From Serilophus lunatus (lineage: Eukaryota; Chordata; Aves; Passeriformes; Eurylaimidae): a stretch of DNA of 64,000 nucleotides. Every line of letters begins with the position of its first letter. The stretch's first letter is position 1. The stretch lies in NCBI GenBank assembly GCA_013399895.1, contig VXBA01001787.1, forward strand, positions 448,812-512,811, in the 5' to 3' direction. The translations under genes and the position numbers were made by a program. Below the pieces are notes generated by a model. That model worked only from the letters and a program-made list of their open reading frames with translations, was not told where the DNA came from and ran no database searches. Shown piece after piece: positions 51,401 through 61,327 of this stretch.

Positions 51401-53694
51401 CAGTGGAAGCTGGCACGGGGGACATCACTCAAGTTTAGCGATGATGCTCCCTTAGATGCATACAACTGGGCATTCCAGAGCTTTTGCCCTTCATTCTTTG
51501 CCTCTGCTTTTTCTGCGTAGCCCAAAGCTGACCCTGAAGGAGATGCACCCCACAGCTCAGCTGCCTCTCCTGAATCCCAAAGCAGGCAGGTGCTGTTTCT
51601 ACATCCCGGGCACAGATCATCCCCTGTCACAAATTTCCTGTCCCAAGCTTCTTGTGCCCATGGTGCTTCTGCCACTTGTTTGCTGGACACCACCTCTACC
51701 CAGAGACTGTGGCCAGCCTCCCAGTGGGATGTGAGACAAGTGATGGCTCTTTTTCCCTGGCACTGCGAATTCCCCATGGCTTTTCGCGGGGCATCACAGG
51801 ATGTCACCAGCCCCAACACGGAATCTTGCTCCCCACTGCTGTCCCTTCCAAGCTGATGGTAATGTGGGCAGCTGGCACATCACAGATGAGTTGTATGAAC
51901 AGTATATGGGCAGCGCGATGGCAGCATGTGGGCAGTGTGTGGGGGCACAGTGAGGCCATCACCCAGGCAGAGTGGACAGGCAGAGGGCCAGGGGCACCCA
52001 CCCCAGCTCCAGGCTGCGAGCAGGGGGCTGGGAAAGGCGTGTGTTTCCCTTTAAGAGGCAGGCCCTGGAGCTGCTTCCTCTCAGCCCCGAAAGAGCCCTA
52101 AACACAGTGCATCTGCCTGCAAGCCTGCCTGCAAGCCTGCCTGCACGCCTGCCTGCAGCCTGCCTGCAACCAGTGTGAGTAGGGCTTGGCCCCAGCGCCG
52201 GGACTAGGGTGGGCTGGCACCCCGGAGCAGTGGGCACTCTGCTTGCCACAGAGGGCAAGGATGTATGGCATCGCCATGGAGGGAGCCAGGCATCACGTGG
52301 AAGGTGCTGGGCATCACTGCGGTGGGTGCTGCAGCACGATGTTCACCGGCATTGCAGTAGAGGATGTCGGGTCCTCCAGCATGTCACTGTAATGCTGGGC
52401 TCTGGGGGAACCACGAGGCACTGGGTACAGGGGGACCAGGGCTGGTGCCCTGCAAACCGAGGTGTGAAGCTCCGGTGCCTCGAGCCCACCTTGGGGCTCG
52501 TGGGCAGCACGTGGCGTTGTGCCTGCGGCTCCGGTGCCTCCAGCACCGCTCCGGGGCTGCGCTGGTTCTGGGACTCCGCTGGTGGTCGGGCGGGTGCACC
52601 CTGAGCCCTCGGGCATCAGCTCCGCAGATCCCAGTGGGTAGCAAGCATGGGCTGCACCCCACGGTGAGTAGTGGCACTGTCCGCATAGGAGAGTCCAGGA
52701 GGGAGCAACCCGCGGTGAGAGCAGCCGGTTGCACCCCCTGGTCTGGAGGCCACCACTGTATCTCGTACCGGACCCTGCCGTGTATGAGCACAGCCCCCTG
52801 GTCCGGGGCATATTTGCAGGCACAAATAAGCCTTGTCTAAGCAGGGCACAGATGTCAGATCTCTCCCGGTATTGGAGGGGTCTGCCGGAGGCTTGCCGAG
52901 TGCCGGGCCCCCTCTGCCGGCTCTGGGAATGCTCACAAGTAGACAGTCCTGGGAGCACTCTGGGTGAGCCCCATGCAGGGCACCCATGGGTGCCCAGAGC
53001 TCAGGGCAGTGTAGCTGCCGGGCTGCCCCTCATCCATGAGATACGGTTTGCGAGCGAAGTAATGTTGCATGGGGGCGGCGCCAGCCATGTCTGTGGTGCA
53101 GAAAAGCAGCCCTGGATCGGAGTCAGGGGTCCTTGGCCAGGATGGCGGATGCCGCCAGGCTTTGTCCGGAGCTGGGGCAGCGGAGGCAGCCAGAGTCTTC
53201 TCCCCACCTCCTCGGCCGGGTTGCATGCTTGGCTGCCTCTGTAAACTGAGCTTGCTGCTTAGAGTGGGGCTTGGCCACTTCTTTACCCCTGCACCCGTAT
53301 GTGATGTTTTCCCAGCGCTCCCTGTTCAAAGGACATCCTGGGATCCCGTTTCTCCAGCTACCCTGTCCCCAGCTTAGTCTCAGTACTTCCCTCCGGGCCA
53401 GGCGCGCCACAAGCCTCAAAGGGCAGCATCGGCGAGTGCGCTGGAGTGTGGTGTGACCCCGGCGGAAAGATGAGGAGGGAGTGGCCTGGCAGTTGTGGTT
53501 GTGGGGCAGGTCTGGGGGCACGGCTCTTGTTGCCTGCACTCTTCCCTGCGGGCGTGCAAATCGCTCTGCTGACTCTTTGCACCCCTCTCTTTGCATCCCT
53601 GGTATGGAGTCTGCTCTGCACTACTGCTGGGAAGTGCTGTGGTAGGCTCCTGGCAAATTCTGTGGTCTTACAGCAGTCCTCTCCCCCTTCTCAG
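48421..53694 (+). other. MFGE8-HAPLN3 intergenic region and likely HAPLN3 5' region
   Basis: About 5.3 kb. It includes 21-22 bp repeats at 49081-49130, a GATAAAAG TATA-like word at 49313-49320, a strong donor GTAAGT at 49841, moderately CpG-rich sequence at about 50730-51170, a CATAAAA word at 51192-51198, a 12 bp tandem array at 52113-52171 and a donor GTGAGT near 52175. One or more untranslated HAPLN3 exons probably start here, but I cannot say which. Long open frames (for example 50391-51098 plus and 50296-50922 minus) have no family resemblance. Confidence 0.6.
52113..52171. repeat. 12 bp tandem repeat, five copies
   Basis: Five near-perfect units of CTGCCTGCAAGC, with one 11 bp unit. 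It lies just before a good donor site upstream of HAPLN3. Confidence 0.92.
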
Positions 53695-53727
53695 TCCAGG
53701 CTCAGGGTTTGGCCTCACTTCCCAGCC
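53695..53727 (+). other. HAPLN3: HAPLN3 5' UTR segment in first coding exon
   Basis: A pyrimidine tract ending TTCTCAG at 53694 is a good acceptor, so the first coding exon is probably spliced to an upstream untranslated exon. The 33 bases before ATG hold no other ATG. Confidence 0.6.
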
Positions 53728-53854
53728 ATGCTGCTGCACCTGCTGCTCCTGGAGGCCAACCTGCTGCAGCTGGCCAGCAGCTCCCACCACCCCTTCTACA
53801 ATGGCTTCTACTACAACCACATCATGAACGACATGGACAATGGGCAGGACAAAG
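53728..53854 (+). CDS. HAPLN3: HAPLN3 coding exon 1, signal and N-terminal motif
   Basis: ATG at 53728 has G at -3. It encodes MLLHLLLLEANLLQLASS, then HHPFYNGFYYNH and an Asp/Asn-rich stretch. The leader has a glutamate at residue 9 inside its hydrophobic run. The donor GTATAC begins at 53855. Confidence 0.88.
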
Positions 53855-56322
53855 GTATACTGGGGATAAGAGGGGCTGGCAGGTTGTCTCAGGGGGCTGA
53901 AGTCCTTCCCTGCCTCTGGGTTGGAGTGGGACTCATCTCTTGGGGGGATGTGGGATCCAGAGGAGCAGTCAGGTATTCTCCGGGCATGCTCGGGGGATGC
54001 TCATGGTAGAAGAGGTAACGGCTGGAGGGAAGATTTGAGGACACTGCCCAGCCCTGGATCGTGACCTGCTCATCACGCCTTCCTTCCCTGTCCCCAGTGG
54101 ATTACTTCAGTGGACCCAAACTGGTGGTGGAAACCTCCAAAGACCCTGTCTACAGCTACAGTGGTGCCAACGTCACACTGCCCTGCCACTACCGCTATGA
54201 CTCCGACCCAGGAGCCAAGCGCAAAATCCGCATCAAGTGGTCTAAGCTGCGAGATGACTACACCAAGGAGCAGGATGTGATGGTGGCCATTGGCAAGACC
54301 TACGTGGCCTTTGGGGACTTCAAAGGCCGTGCTCACCTCCATCAGGCCAGCCAGTACGAGGCCTCGCTGGTGATCAGCGATGTGCACCTGAAGGATGATG
54401 GCAAATACCGCTGCGAGGTCATCGATGGGCTGGAAGATGAGAGTGATGTGGTGGACCTCCGACTGCAAGGTGGGGGCATGCTGGGGGATTGTGTGACCTG
54501 CGCCAAGCCAGTAAGCCTGGCCTTCCTATGGCACCCCCTCCTTTGGGGACATAACAAAGCAGGGGTGTCAGGGAGCCCAGCTATGGGCAGAAAGGGGCTG
54601 AGATGCTTGGTGTGACCAGGTGGTGGCTTGGAGCTGTCTGACTGTGAGGTCTCAGCAGCAAGTCAGCCCAAAGCAGTCTGTGCAGCTGGGACACTGAGGG
54701 TGCTGCTGTGGAGTCAGAGTTGGGAGTGACCCCATGACCACAGCATTTCCTGCCTTTACCCACCCATTTTCCCACTGTGCTGCATCATGTGCTGCCTCCC
54801 CCTCCCAGCTCTGGATATCCCAATGAATCTTATGATGAACCTTGGTGACTGGTCCAGCCCCTCTTGCTCATTTGCCTTGAGGGACTTGACTCAGCTCTGA
54901 CTCCACTTCCAAGCTCAGAGCTGTGGAAATATTCCCCTTGCTTCCCTCTCTCCACCCCTTTGACCCTGCCTCCCATTGTCTTGTCCCCACGAGTCTTGGT
55001 GACTGTGTCCATAGTAGTGGTGCACATGGTCCTGTGGTCTGTCCATCCCCATGACAGTGGTCCATCCATCCCCATGTTGGTGGTCCATGTGTCCCTGGAA
55101 TCATGGCCCCTATATCCCCATGATGCTCATCCTTGTATCCCTATTCCTGTAGCCTTTGCATCCCCATGACAATGATCTTTCTATCCTTGCAGAGGTGGTC
55201 TTGGGGCCACTGCTTGTGTGTCCCCAGGATCGTAGTTTATATGGCCTGGTGATGGTGGTCCCTGCATCCTCATTATTGTAGTCTGTGCATCCCTGTATGT
55301 GCAGGTGCCGTCCCCATCAGGGGGTCCATGTGTCCTCAGGACTGAGCCCCTCTGTCCTTGTGCCACCAGATGTCGCTGGCAACTCACTGCTGGCGCCCGA
55401 ATGCTCGGAGCAGCCCCACCTCTGAATTCCTGAGCCTTGGGCTCTGCCACACTCGGTCAGTCCCCTGTCACAGAGCCTGAATTTGGGATAGACTGGGGAC
55501 CCCTGCATCTACTGCTGGGACTGAGTTTGGGGCGTGTGGATTGCCCACAGAGCCGGCTGAGTGTTCCTTCTACCTCTACCTCTAGGCATCGTGTTCCCCT
55601 ACCAGCCTCCCCGTGGGCAGTACAGGCTCAACTTCCATGAAGCCGAGCAAGTGTGCCAGGACCAAGGTGCCATCCTAGCCACCTTCCACCAGCTCTTCCA
55701 GGCCTGGAGCGAGGGGCTGGACTGGTGCAATGCAGGCTGGCTGGCCGATGGCACCGTGCAGTACCCCATCCGCCTGCCCCGCAAGCCCTGTGGTGGGGTG
55801 CACCTCGCCCCGGGCATCCGCAGCTACGGCCCACGCCACCGGCACCTCCACCGCTTTGATGCCTATTGCTTCTCCTCCATGCTCAGAGGTGGGTGCTGGG
55901 ACAGGGATGGGGGCTGGGGTATTGGGGAAGGTGATGTGCATCCCTCCACATCAGCCTAGGTGGGGATGCTGCAGGCAAGGATGCTCCAGATGAGGATGAT
56001 CCGGATGATGCTCAGCACTGATGCTCCCCTCTCCCTCCTAGGAGAGGTTTTCTACCTGGACCACCTCACCGGGATGACGCTGGAAGAGGCCAAGCAAAGC
56101 TGCCAGGAAGCGGGGGCTGAGATTGCCCGGGTGGGGCACCTATACTCTGCCTGGAAGTTCCTGGGGCTGGACCGCTGCAGTGCCGGCTGGCTGGCAGATG
56201 GCAGTGTCCGCTACCCCATTGTCAAGCCCCGGCCCAACTGTGGCCCTGCGGAGCCCGGTGTCCGCACCTTCGGTTTCCCCAGCAAGGGCAGGTTTGGGGT
56301 CTTCTGTTACAAGGAAAGATAA
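53728..56322 (+). CDS. HAPLN3: HAPLN3 hyaluronan and proteoglycan link protein 3, complete coding region
   Basis: Four exons, join(53728..53854, 54098..54469, 55586..55888, 56042..56322), give 1083 nt and 360 residues, the same length I recall for human HAPLN3. All introns are phase 1 and GT-AG. After a short leucine-rich leader comes the HPFYNGFYYN motif. Then an Ig V-type domain (about 48-166) has cysteines in LPCHYRY and YRCEV and a sequon NVT. Link module 1 (about 167-267) and link module 2 (about 268-360) each carry four cysteines and the CNAGWLADGTVQYP or CSAGWLADGSVRYP core. Known role: a secreted protein that binds hyaluronan through the link modules and a lectican through the Ig domain. 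Its neighbour ACAN is the matching lectican. HAPLN1, 2 and 4 are alternatives, but linkage and N-terminus fit HAPLN3. Confidence 0.95.
54098..54469 (+). CDS. HAPLN3: HAPLN3 coding exon 2, Ig V-type domain
   Basis: Encodes residues 43-166 with VTLPCHYRYDS, KIRIKWSKLRDDYTKEQDV and DDGKYRCEVIDGLEDESD, a complete link-protein Ig domain. Confidence 0.96.
54470..55585 (+). other. HAPLN3: HAPLN3 intron 2
   Basis: 1.1 kb. Its second half contains a degenerate minisatellite (about 55005-55345). No other feature is seen. Confidence 0.85.
55005..55345. repeat. Degenerate minisatellite in HAPLN3 intron 2
   Basis: About ten imperfect copies of a unit of roughly 25-35 bp built on GTGGTCCATGYATCCCCATGA. 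Confidence 0.75.
55586..55888 (+). CDS. HAPLN3: HAPLN3 coding exon 3, link module 1
   Basis: Encodes residues 167-267 with GIVFPYQPPRGQYRLNF, LDWCNAGWLADGTVQYPI and RSYGPRHRHLHRFDAYCF. Acceptor CTCTAG, donor GTGGGT. Confidence 0.96.
56042..56322 (+). CDS. HAPLN3: HAPLN3 coding exon 4, link module 2 and stop
   Basis: Encodes residues 268-360 with GEVFYLDHLTGMTLEEAK, LDRCSAGWLADGSVRYPI and FGVFCYKER, then TAA at 56320. The intron before it is only 153 bp. Confidence 0.96.
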
Positions 56323-56920
56323 GGAGCCAGGAGAGATCCTTCTTGGATGAAGGATGTTTCCAGCCTGACGGTGCCCAGTGTTGGGCATTTCCCAGGGCTA
56401 TTTTGGGGCTGACTGGGGGGTGGTGGGATGGGAGAGGCTTCTTTTTGTTTTGTTGTTTTCCTTCCTTTCATATTTTGCTCAGCAGCTGGCACATGCAGCT
56501 GCTTGGGGCAGCTGCCAGCTGAGCAGCGCGGGACAGGATTTGTGTGGGGATGATCCCCATGGGTTACAGCTGCCACCCAACTTGGCCCTGCCACCTCATG
56601 AGTTGTGGCCATTACCTTCCTGCCCTTTGAGGTTGATCCTGCCCCTGAGTTTGCAAGGTGGGAGCGAGGCAAGGCTGGATTTGGCCAGAGCAGAGAGCAA
56701 ATGTCTCCATTGCATCTTGGCCCATCTTCCGGCCCCGTCTCTGTCCCACTGAAGGATACCATTGTGCCTGCCCCTGTGAGAGCACCAGTGCCTTATCTCC
56801 ATGTGCCCATTGCCTGGACTGCACTTGAATTCTAGTGCCTTCTTCTTTGATCATTTGTTTATGAAAAGATGTATTTTCCTGGACGTCTTCTAATAAATCA
56901 GAGAAAGCCCTGGAGTGACG
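56323..56920 (+). other. HAPLN3: HAPLN3 3' UTR
   Basis: About 0.6 kb from the stop to just past the AATAAA at 56892. The end is inferred. Confidence 0.7.
56892..56897 (+). terminator. HAPLN3: HAPLN3 poly(A) signal AATAAA
   Basis: Canonical hexamer 570 bp after the stop, followed about 25-40 bp later by GTGACGTGGCTGTT, a GU-rich element. Confidence 0.75.
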
Positions 56921-57474
56921 TGGCTGTTCATCGCTCTTCCAATACAAGAGAGGAGTCTGACATGGAACAAGGATTTGGAGTTCCCTGGCTAGTCGCCTGG
57001 GATTTTCTCATCCTTGGCTGAGCATTGTCTCATTGCCGCTGGCTCAGCCCTGTGCCCACCCAAGCTCCTGCAAGGGCCTTGTGTTCCCTCATTAATGAGT
57101 GTTAATTAACCCCCTGGGTGTCAGAACTGAAAGCTGGGAGGTGAAGCAGTTTCTGCTGGCCATGAGTTTTAAATGAGGTTGAGGCTTGTGGGCTAACCCC
57201 CTCCCAAGGTGGTACCCTCTGAATAGGGAGGGTGATGTCTTGCTTCAGGGTCCTTCTTCAGCTGGGGCTCGGGACCCCTCTCCCACATCAGTTGTCCCCA
57301 GAGTTGCAGCCTTGGATGCTGGCTAAGGCTGAGCCATCCCCATGTAGCTTGCAGCACCCTGTTTGTGCTTCCTTCCTTGCTGCCTTGCCGCCTTGCCATG
57401 GGAGTCTCCCCCACCCCTGCTCCCAGACAACAGACACCTCCCTTCCCTAAAAAAACAACGCTGACAAAGTGTCC
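56921..57474. other. Short gap between convergent HAPLN3 and ACAN 3' ends
   Basis: About 550 bp between two poly(A) sites that face each other. No gene or repeat is seen. Confidence 0.7.
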
Positions 57475-57491
57475 ATTCCGCTTTCACTCTC

Positions 57492-57497
57492 TTTATT
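57492..57497 (-). terminator. ACAN: ACAN distal poly(A) signal AATAAA
   Basis: AATAAA on the minus strand about 670 bp after the stop. A GT-containing stretch (GGACACTTTGTCAG) follows downstream. Confidence 0.65.
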
Positions 57498-57866
57498 ATT
57501 TATCATTCTTTCAAAATAGGATATGTTCAAAAATATAAATAGGTGCAGGGAACGCTGGTGCCCCGCACGGTCCCCTGGAAAGAGCACGTTGTCCCGGGAT
57601 GGGTGCTGTGCTGCAGAGGGGGCAGTGGGGAAACAGAGAAGGGCCACAGCCCCTTGGTCCCGAGTCTCAGCATCCCCTTTCCTTCCTCCTCCCACAGCTC
57701 CTTCCACCACAGCCCCCCAGCCCTCCCCACCCACCCTGATGTGCTGCAGCAGTAAAAGGATTCTGGAAAAAAAAAATAAAACCCCAAAAGATGCTGTTCA
57801 CCCTGGAGATTAAATAACAGAAATAATTACATTGTTCGTGGATAAAATCAGGAAAAAATAATCATC

Positions 57867-57872
57867 TTTATT
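57867..57872 (-). terminator. ACAN: ACAN possible proximal poly(A) signal AATAAA
   Basis: A second AATAAA on the minus strand about 290 bp after the stop. The flanking AT richness makes a chance hexamer possible. Confidence 0.4.
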
Positions 57873-58162
57873 ATTTAACTTAACCCCCTGCCCTCTGCAA
57901 ACCCACCCCCCTCCCTGTCCCCAAAGGCACGAAGATAATTGGAACCGGACGGTTAGTAAAATGCTGAGATCTAATTCGTTTTGCTTTGGTGCTTGGAAAA
58001 ACATTAATTTTTTATATATATACACAAAGGTGGGTTTGTCTTTAATATAAATTTTTTTCCTTATATGACAAAAAAGCAACAAGAAGAAGAAGAAATCGAC
58101 TCTGTTAATATAACTGTTCTGTTAAAAATCTCTCGCGTTCCCTCTTGGTCTCTCTCCCCGCT

Positions 58163-58251
58163 CTAATGGGTAGGTCTGTGGACGGCGCTGCCGCTGGGTC
58201 TCGACCGGCTCCGGGGGCTCCTCTTGTATAACCTGCGCTGGTAGCTGGAAG
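58163..58251 (-). CDS. ACAN: ACAN last coding exon, basic tail and stop
   Basis: Encodes (P)SSYQRRLYKRSPRSRSRPSG and SAVHRPTH, then TAG at 58165-58163. The Arg/Ser-rich tail matches the ending of aggrecan in type and length. Acceptor CCACAG precedes 58251. Confidence 0.93.
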
Positions 58252-61200
58252 CTGTGGAAGAGAAGAAAAGACACCTTGTTGACAGGAGCTGGGACAGAGG
58301 CGCTGCTTGTCCTGCGCTGGCGTCCCCGGCCCCTGGCTCCCTGGAAAAACACGGGCAGCCGCAGGCAGCGCTGCCCGGCGGGCGGCTGTGTGTGCCCCGG
58401 CGCCAGCCTGCCCGCACACGCACAATCGGCCCTTCTCTCGCCCTGCACCTGGGGTTTGCTTCACCCAGGGGAGGTGTCCTGTGATGGGCGGGAACCTGGG
58501 CAGGAGTGTCATCTCCACGAACGCTTGTGCCATCCCTTCCCTGTGCCCGGGTGTGAAGGCTGCTTTGCTGACGGAGTGGGCGAGGGCACCGTTGCTTCCC
58601 GTCCGCTGCCCTACAAGTCCCTTCTCAATCGCTAATCCTAGTATTCATTAGCGGGAGGGATGCTCAGGGCACAGAGGGTGAAACAGCCCCATCTGGCTGG
58701 CTGGGAGGGATAAGGTTTCTGCCTGATCTTTGCTGCCGATCTCCCTGGAAGCTGGCACTAGTCTGGCGTGATAATTGCAGGAGGGTTTTGGTGGAAGCAG
58801 CAAAAGCTGGTTGGGAATAGAAAAGGTCTCTTAATTCCTGGCAGTCCACGCAGGGAGCAGCCTGCAGCTCTCCAGAACCACAGCAGAGCCAGGGGAATCA
58901 GCATCTTGGACTGCACCAGGGAGCCGCCCTTGGACACCTCCTCCATCCCTCCTCCTTTCATCTCCTCCCTGGGGCGGAGATTTGTCCTTTATGCCCGTAT
59001 CGACTTTCCCTGGCTGTGGGACCATTGCTTAATCTGCTTTATCTGGAATTGCCCAGCTGGATCAGAACTTGGCAAAGGAGGTCACTGGACAGATGCAATT
59101 TTTCTGAGGCCAACACAATTATTGGGAAGCTGCAGGAAAACAGGAATGGGACACGGGTGTAGGCAGATCTGAGAGTGGGCTGGGACACCAGTGAGAGAGG
59201 GCAGGCTGCCATCAGCTGGAGGGCTGACAGGAGGAGAGTCAGGAGCCCAGCCCTGTGCCTTGTGTTATCTCTGCCTCAGGACTCCTGAGGGCTCCCAGGG
59301 CAGGGGGATATCAGGGAAGCGCTTGTGGGACCACAGCTCCCCACTCCTAGTCTCTCTCTTGAGGCATGTGATGCCAAAACTTATCCTTTCTGAAGCCATT
59401 AATTTTTCTTTCCTTAAGTATCCTGGGCCTTTGGTAATAAACTTGTTGCCCTTTCCTGGCTCTGGAGCTGCCCCCACTCTGCCTCGGTGGAGGAGTCTCC
59501 AGTACAGGAATTGCCCAGACTATCCCTCCAGCCAGCTAATGTGCTTCACACCTGCGCAGAAGATGTCAGCTTCCATGGCCCTGTCTTGAAAGCTTTTAAG
59601 AAGTCAAGAAAACTATGATATCCCCTTCTGACTGGCTTGGAGCTACCCTGTATCCTAAAATGATGCCTCATCCATTCCCAGCTGCTTCTCCCACCTGCAG
59701 GAATGCATCAGCTCTAACCCGAAGGTAAAGGGACAGAAACGTACGGTTTAGGCAGGATATCCGTGGCTCCTCCCACTGCCCGTTGGGCTGGCACCGAATC
59801 GTGGGCACGTGGCGCTGGATGTAGCCTTGGTTACACTGGTACCGCACCATGGAGTTTATTTCATAGCGTTCCTTCTTCCGACCGAAGGTCCTGGCGTTCT
59901 CCACTGCAGGAGGGTCCCTGCACGCCACTGCAGGAGATGAGCAGAGACATGGAGAGTGAGAAAGTGGTGTCCTGCAACCCGGTGCAGCCTGGGCATGTGC
60001 AGCCTTGTTGCTCCTCCCACAGTTAAAACCTTAACTCCCTTTGAGATGTCTCTGTCCACAAAACTTAGGGGTGGGGGAATATGGGAATTCTGTGATGGGC
60101 CTTGAAATTAAGCAGAGGTCTGCCTCAGTGCTCTGTCCAGCACTCTGACTACCCTTTGCAGTGACAAAACACACATCCATGTGCATTGGGGACTCTGTTC
60201 CAGCCCCGCAGCCGCTGCCTGAGCCTCCCATCCTTGCCAGCATGGCACAGGGTGCTGACCTGTTCCTTTCTTGCAGGTGAAAGGGAGGTGATAGTTGCAG
60301 GGAACGTCGTTCCATTCGCCTTTCTCATGCCAGATCATCACAACACAGTCCTCACCCGCCGAAAAGAAGTTATCGGGTTGGTTGGGCCGCCAGTTCTCAT
60401 ATTGCTGCCAAGAGAGGAAAACCCTTCACCTAAGGCTGAGCCTTTCCCTCTCATATCCTTGCTGCTGCCTCACCCAAGCCTCTTTCCCACCATGGGATGC
60501 CAGCACTGCCCCTACAGCGATTATTTCTGCTGCAATGGTGCCCGGGAGCCGCCCAGCTTTACTAGAGGCTTTGAAGAACCGTGAGCCCTACAAAGTTTAG
60601 GGCTGCCTCCACTCGATGCCTAACCCAAGCACTCAGCGTGTAACTCATGAGACTCTTCCCTCCCAAGAGGAACCTCCTTCCCCCACTGAAAGCCCATGTT
60701 TGTGCCGTGGGCTGCAGGCTCACCAGGGAGTGCCCGTCGGACCAGCGGAAATCATTCTCCACAGCTCTGTCACTGAGGCCGATCCACTGGTAGTCCTGTG
60801 CATGACCTGGAAGAGCAGAAGAGGGAGAGAAGAGTGGGTCATGGTTGCCCAGCACTTTTTTGGAAGCATTTCTTTGACATCTCAGCTATCTCTGGCCCTG
60901 GAACCCCTGGATCATTTGTCTTCTTCCCAGTCACTAGTCCCTGATGTCCTTTTTCTCCCCATATTATATTTGTCCATCTCCCTCCTGACTATACATGCCA
61001 TGAGCATGGATGCACCCATGCAACAATGAGGCTTTGTTGGGATATACATATGAACACCAGTGAGGCAAATTGTGGTTTTTACACCATTTTGGATAAATCT
61101 GCCCATAGACTCCGAGTCCAATTGCTAGACCCCTGCCTAGTCTCATGAAGGTTGCCCTCAGCACTCACTGTTCACAAATTCTTGCTCCTCTGGGGTGATG

Positions 61201-61327
61201 ATACTGCTCAGATGGGCTTGATGTTGTCGGCATCTGGTCTCTGCATCCATCCAAGTCTCCCTCTCCTCAAAGTGCCTGTAGCAGTTGCCCTGGAACTTGG
61301 TCCAGCCTTCCTCACAGTTTTCCAAGT
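58163..61327 (-). CDS. ACAN: ACAN aggrecan core protein, C-terminal G3 region (partial, spliced)
   Basis: Five exons, join(61327..61169, 60806..60724, 60404..60260, 59927..59745, 58251..58163), give the last 219 residues and the stop. The first three form a C-type lectin domain with six cysteines, starting CEEGWTKFQGNCYRHF, with QPD and WND calcium/sugar-site motifs. Next is a sushi (CCP) module with four cysteines, then a basic tail ending SAVHRPTH. Introns are GT-AG and phases agree throughout. Known role: G3 aids secretion of the proteoglycan and binds tenascins, fibulins and other matrix proteins. Other lecticans share this layout. Aggrecan is chosen from the residue strings (NWRPNQPDNFF, EDCVVMIWHEKGEWND) and from linkage to HAPLN3. 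The G1, G2 and glycosaminoglycan-bearing exons lie beyond the right edge. Confidence 0.95.
58252..59744 (-). other. ACAN: ACAN last intron
   Basis: 1.5 kb between the sushi and tail exons. The 58.25-58.65 kb part is GC-rich. No feature is seen. Confidence 0.85.
59745..59927 (-). CDS. ACAN: ACAN sushi (CCP) module exon
   Basis: 61 residues with the four sushi cysteines in ACRDPP, YQCNQGY, IRCQPNGQW and ISCLN. It is phase 1 at both ends, so it can be skipped in frame, as is known for mammalian aggrecan. Donor GTACGT begins at 59744. Confidence 0.95.
59928..60259 (-). other. ACAN: ACAN intron between lectin exon 3 and sushi exon
   Basis: 332 bp with no feature seen. Confidence 0.85.
60260..60404 (-). 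CDS. ACAN: ACAN C-type lectin exon 3
   Basis: Encodes QYENWRPNQPDNFF, EDCVVMIWHEKGEWNDVP and CNYHLPFTCKKGT. The QPD and WND motifs are the calcium-coordinating positions. Donor GTCAGC begins at 60259. Confidence 0.95.
60405..60723 (-). other. ACAN: ACAN intron between lectin exons 2 and 3
   Basis: 319 bp with no feature seen. Confidence 0.85.
60724..60806 (-). CDS. ACAN: ACAN C-type lectin exon 2
   Basis: An 83 bp exon encoding (S)HAQDYQWIGLSDRAVEND and FRWSDGHSL, with the WIGL motif of C-type lectins. Acceptor TTCCAG, donor GTGAGC. Confidence 0.95.
60807..61168 (-). other. ACAN: ACAN intron between lectin exons 1 and 2
   Basis: 362 bp with no feature seen. Confidence 0.85.
61169..61327 (-). 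CDS. ACAN: ACAN C-type lectin exon 1
   Basis: Encodes (D)LENCEEGWTKFQGNCYRHF, ETWMDAETRCRQHQAHLSS and TPEEQEFVN, the N-terminal half of the lectin fold. Acceptor TTTCAG before 61327, donor GTGAGT from 61168. Confidence 0.95.

Larger units (their letters stand above)
57475..58162 (-). other. ACAN: ACAN 3' UTR
   Basis: Minus-strand sequence after the ACAN stop codon. Much of 57760-58120 is AT-rich with T- and TA-runs (as GTATATATATAAAAAATTAATG on the minus strand). Two AATAAA hexamers (57872-57867 and 57497-57492) suggest short and long 3' ends. Confidence 0.65.

Noticed and set aside
53446..54009. A 187-codon plus-strand frame as a longer HAPLN3 N-terminus.
   Set aside because: A good acceptor at 53694 and the family length of 360 residues favour the ATG at 53728. 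Sequence before 53694 looks like intron or upstream DNA.
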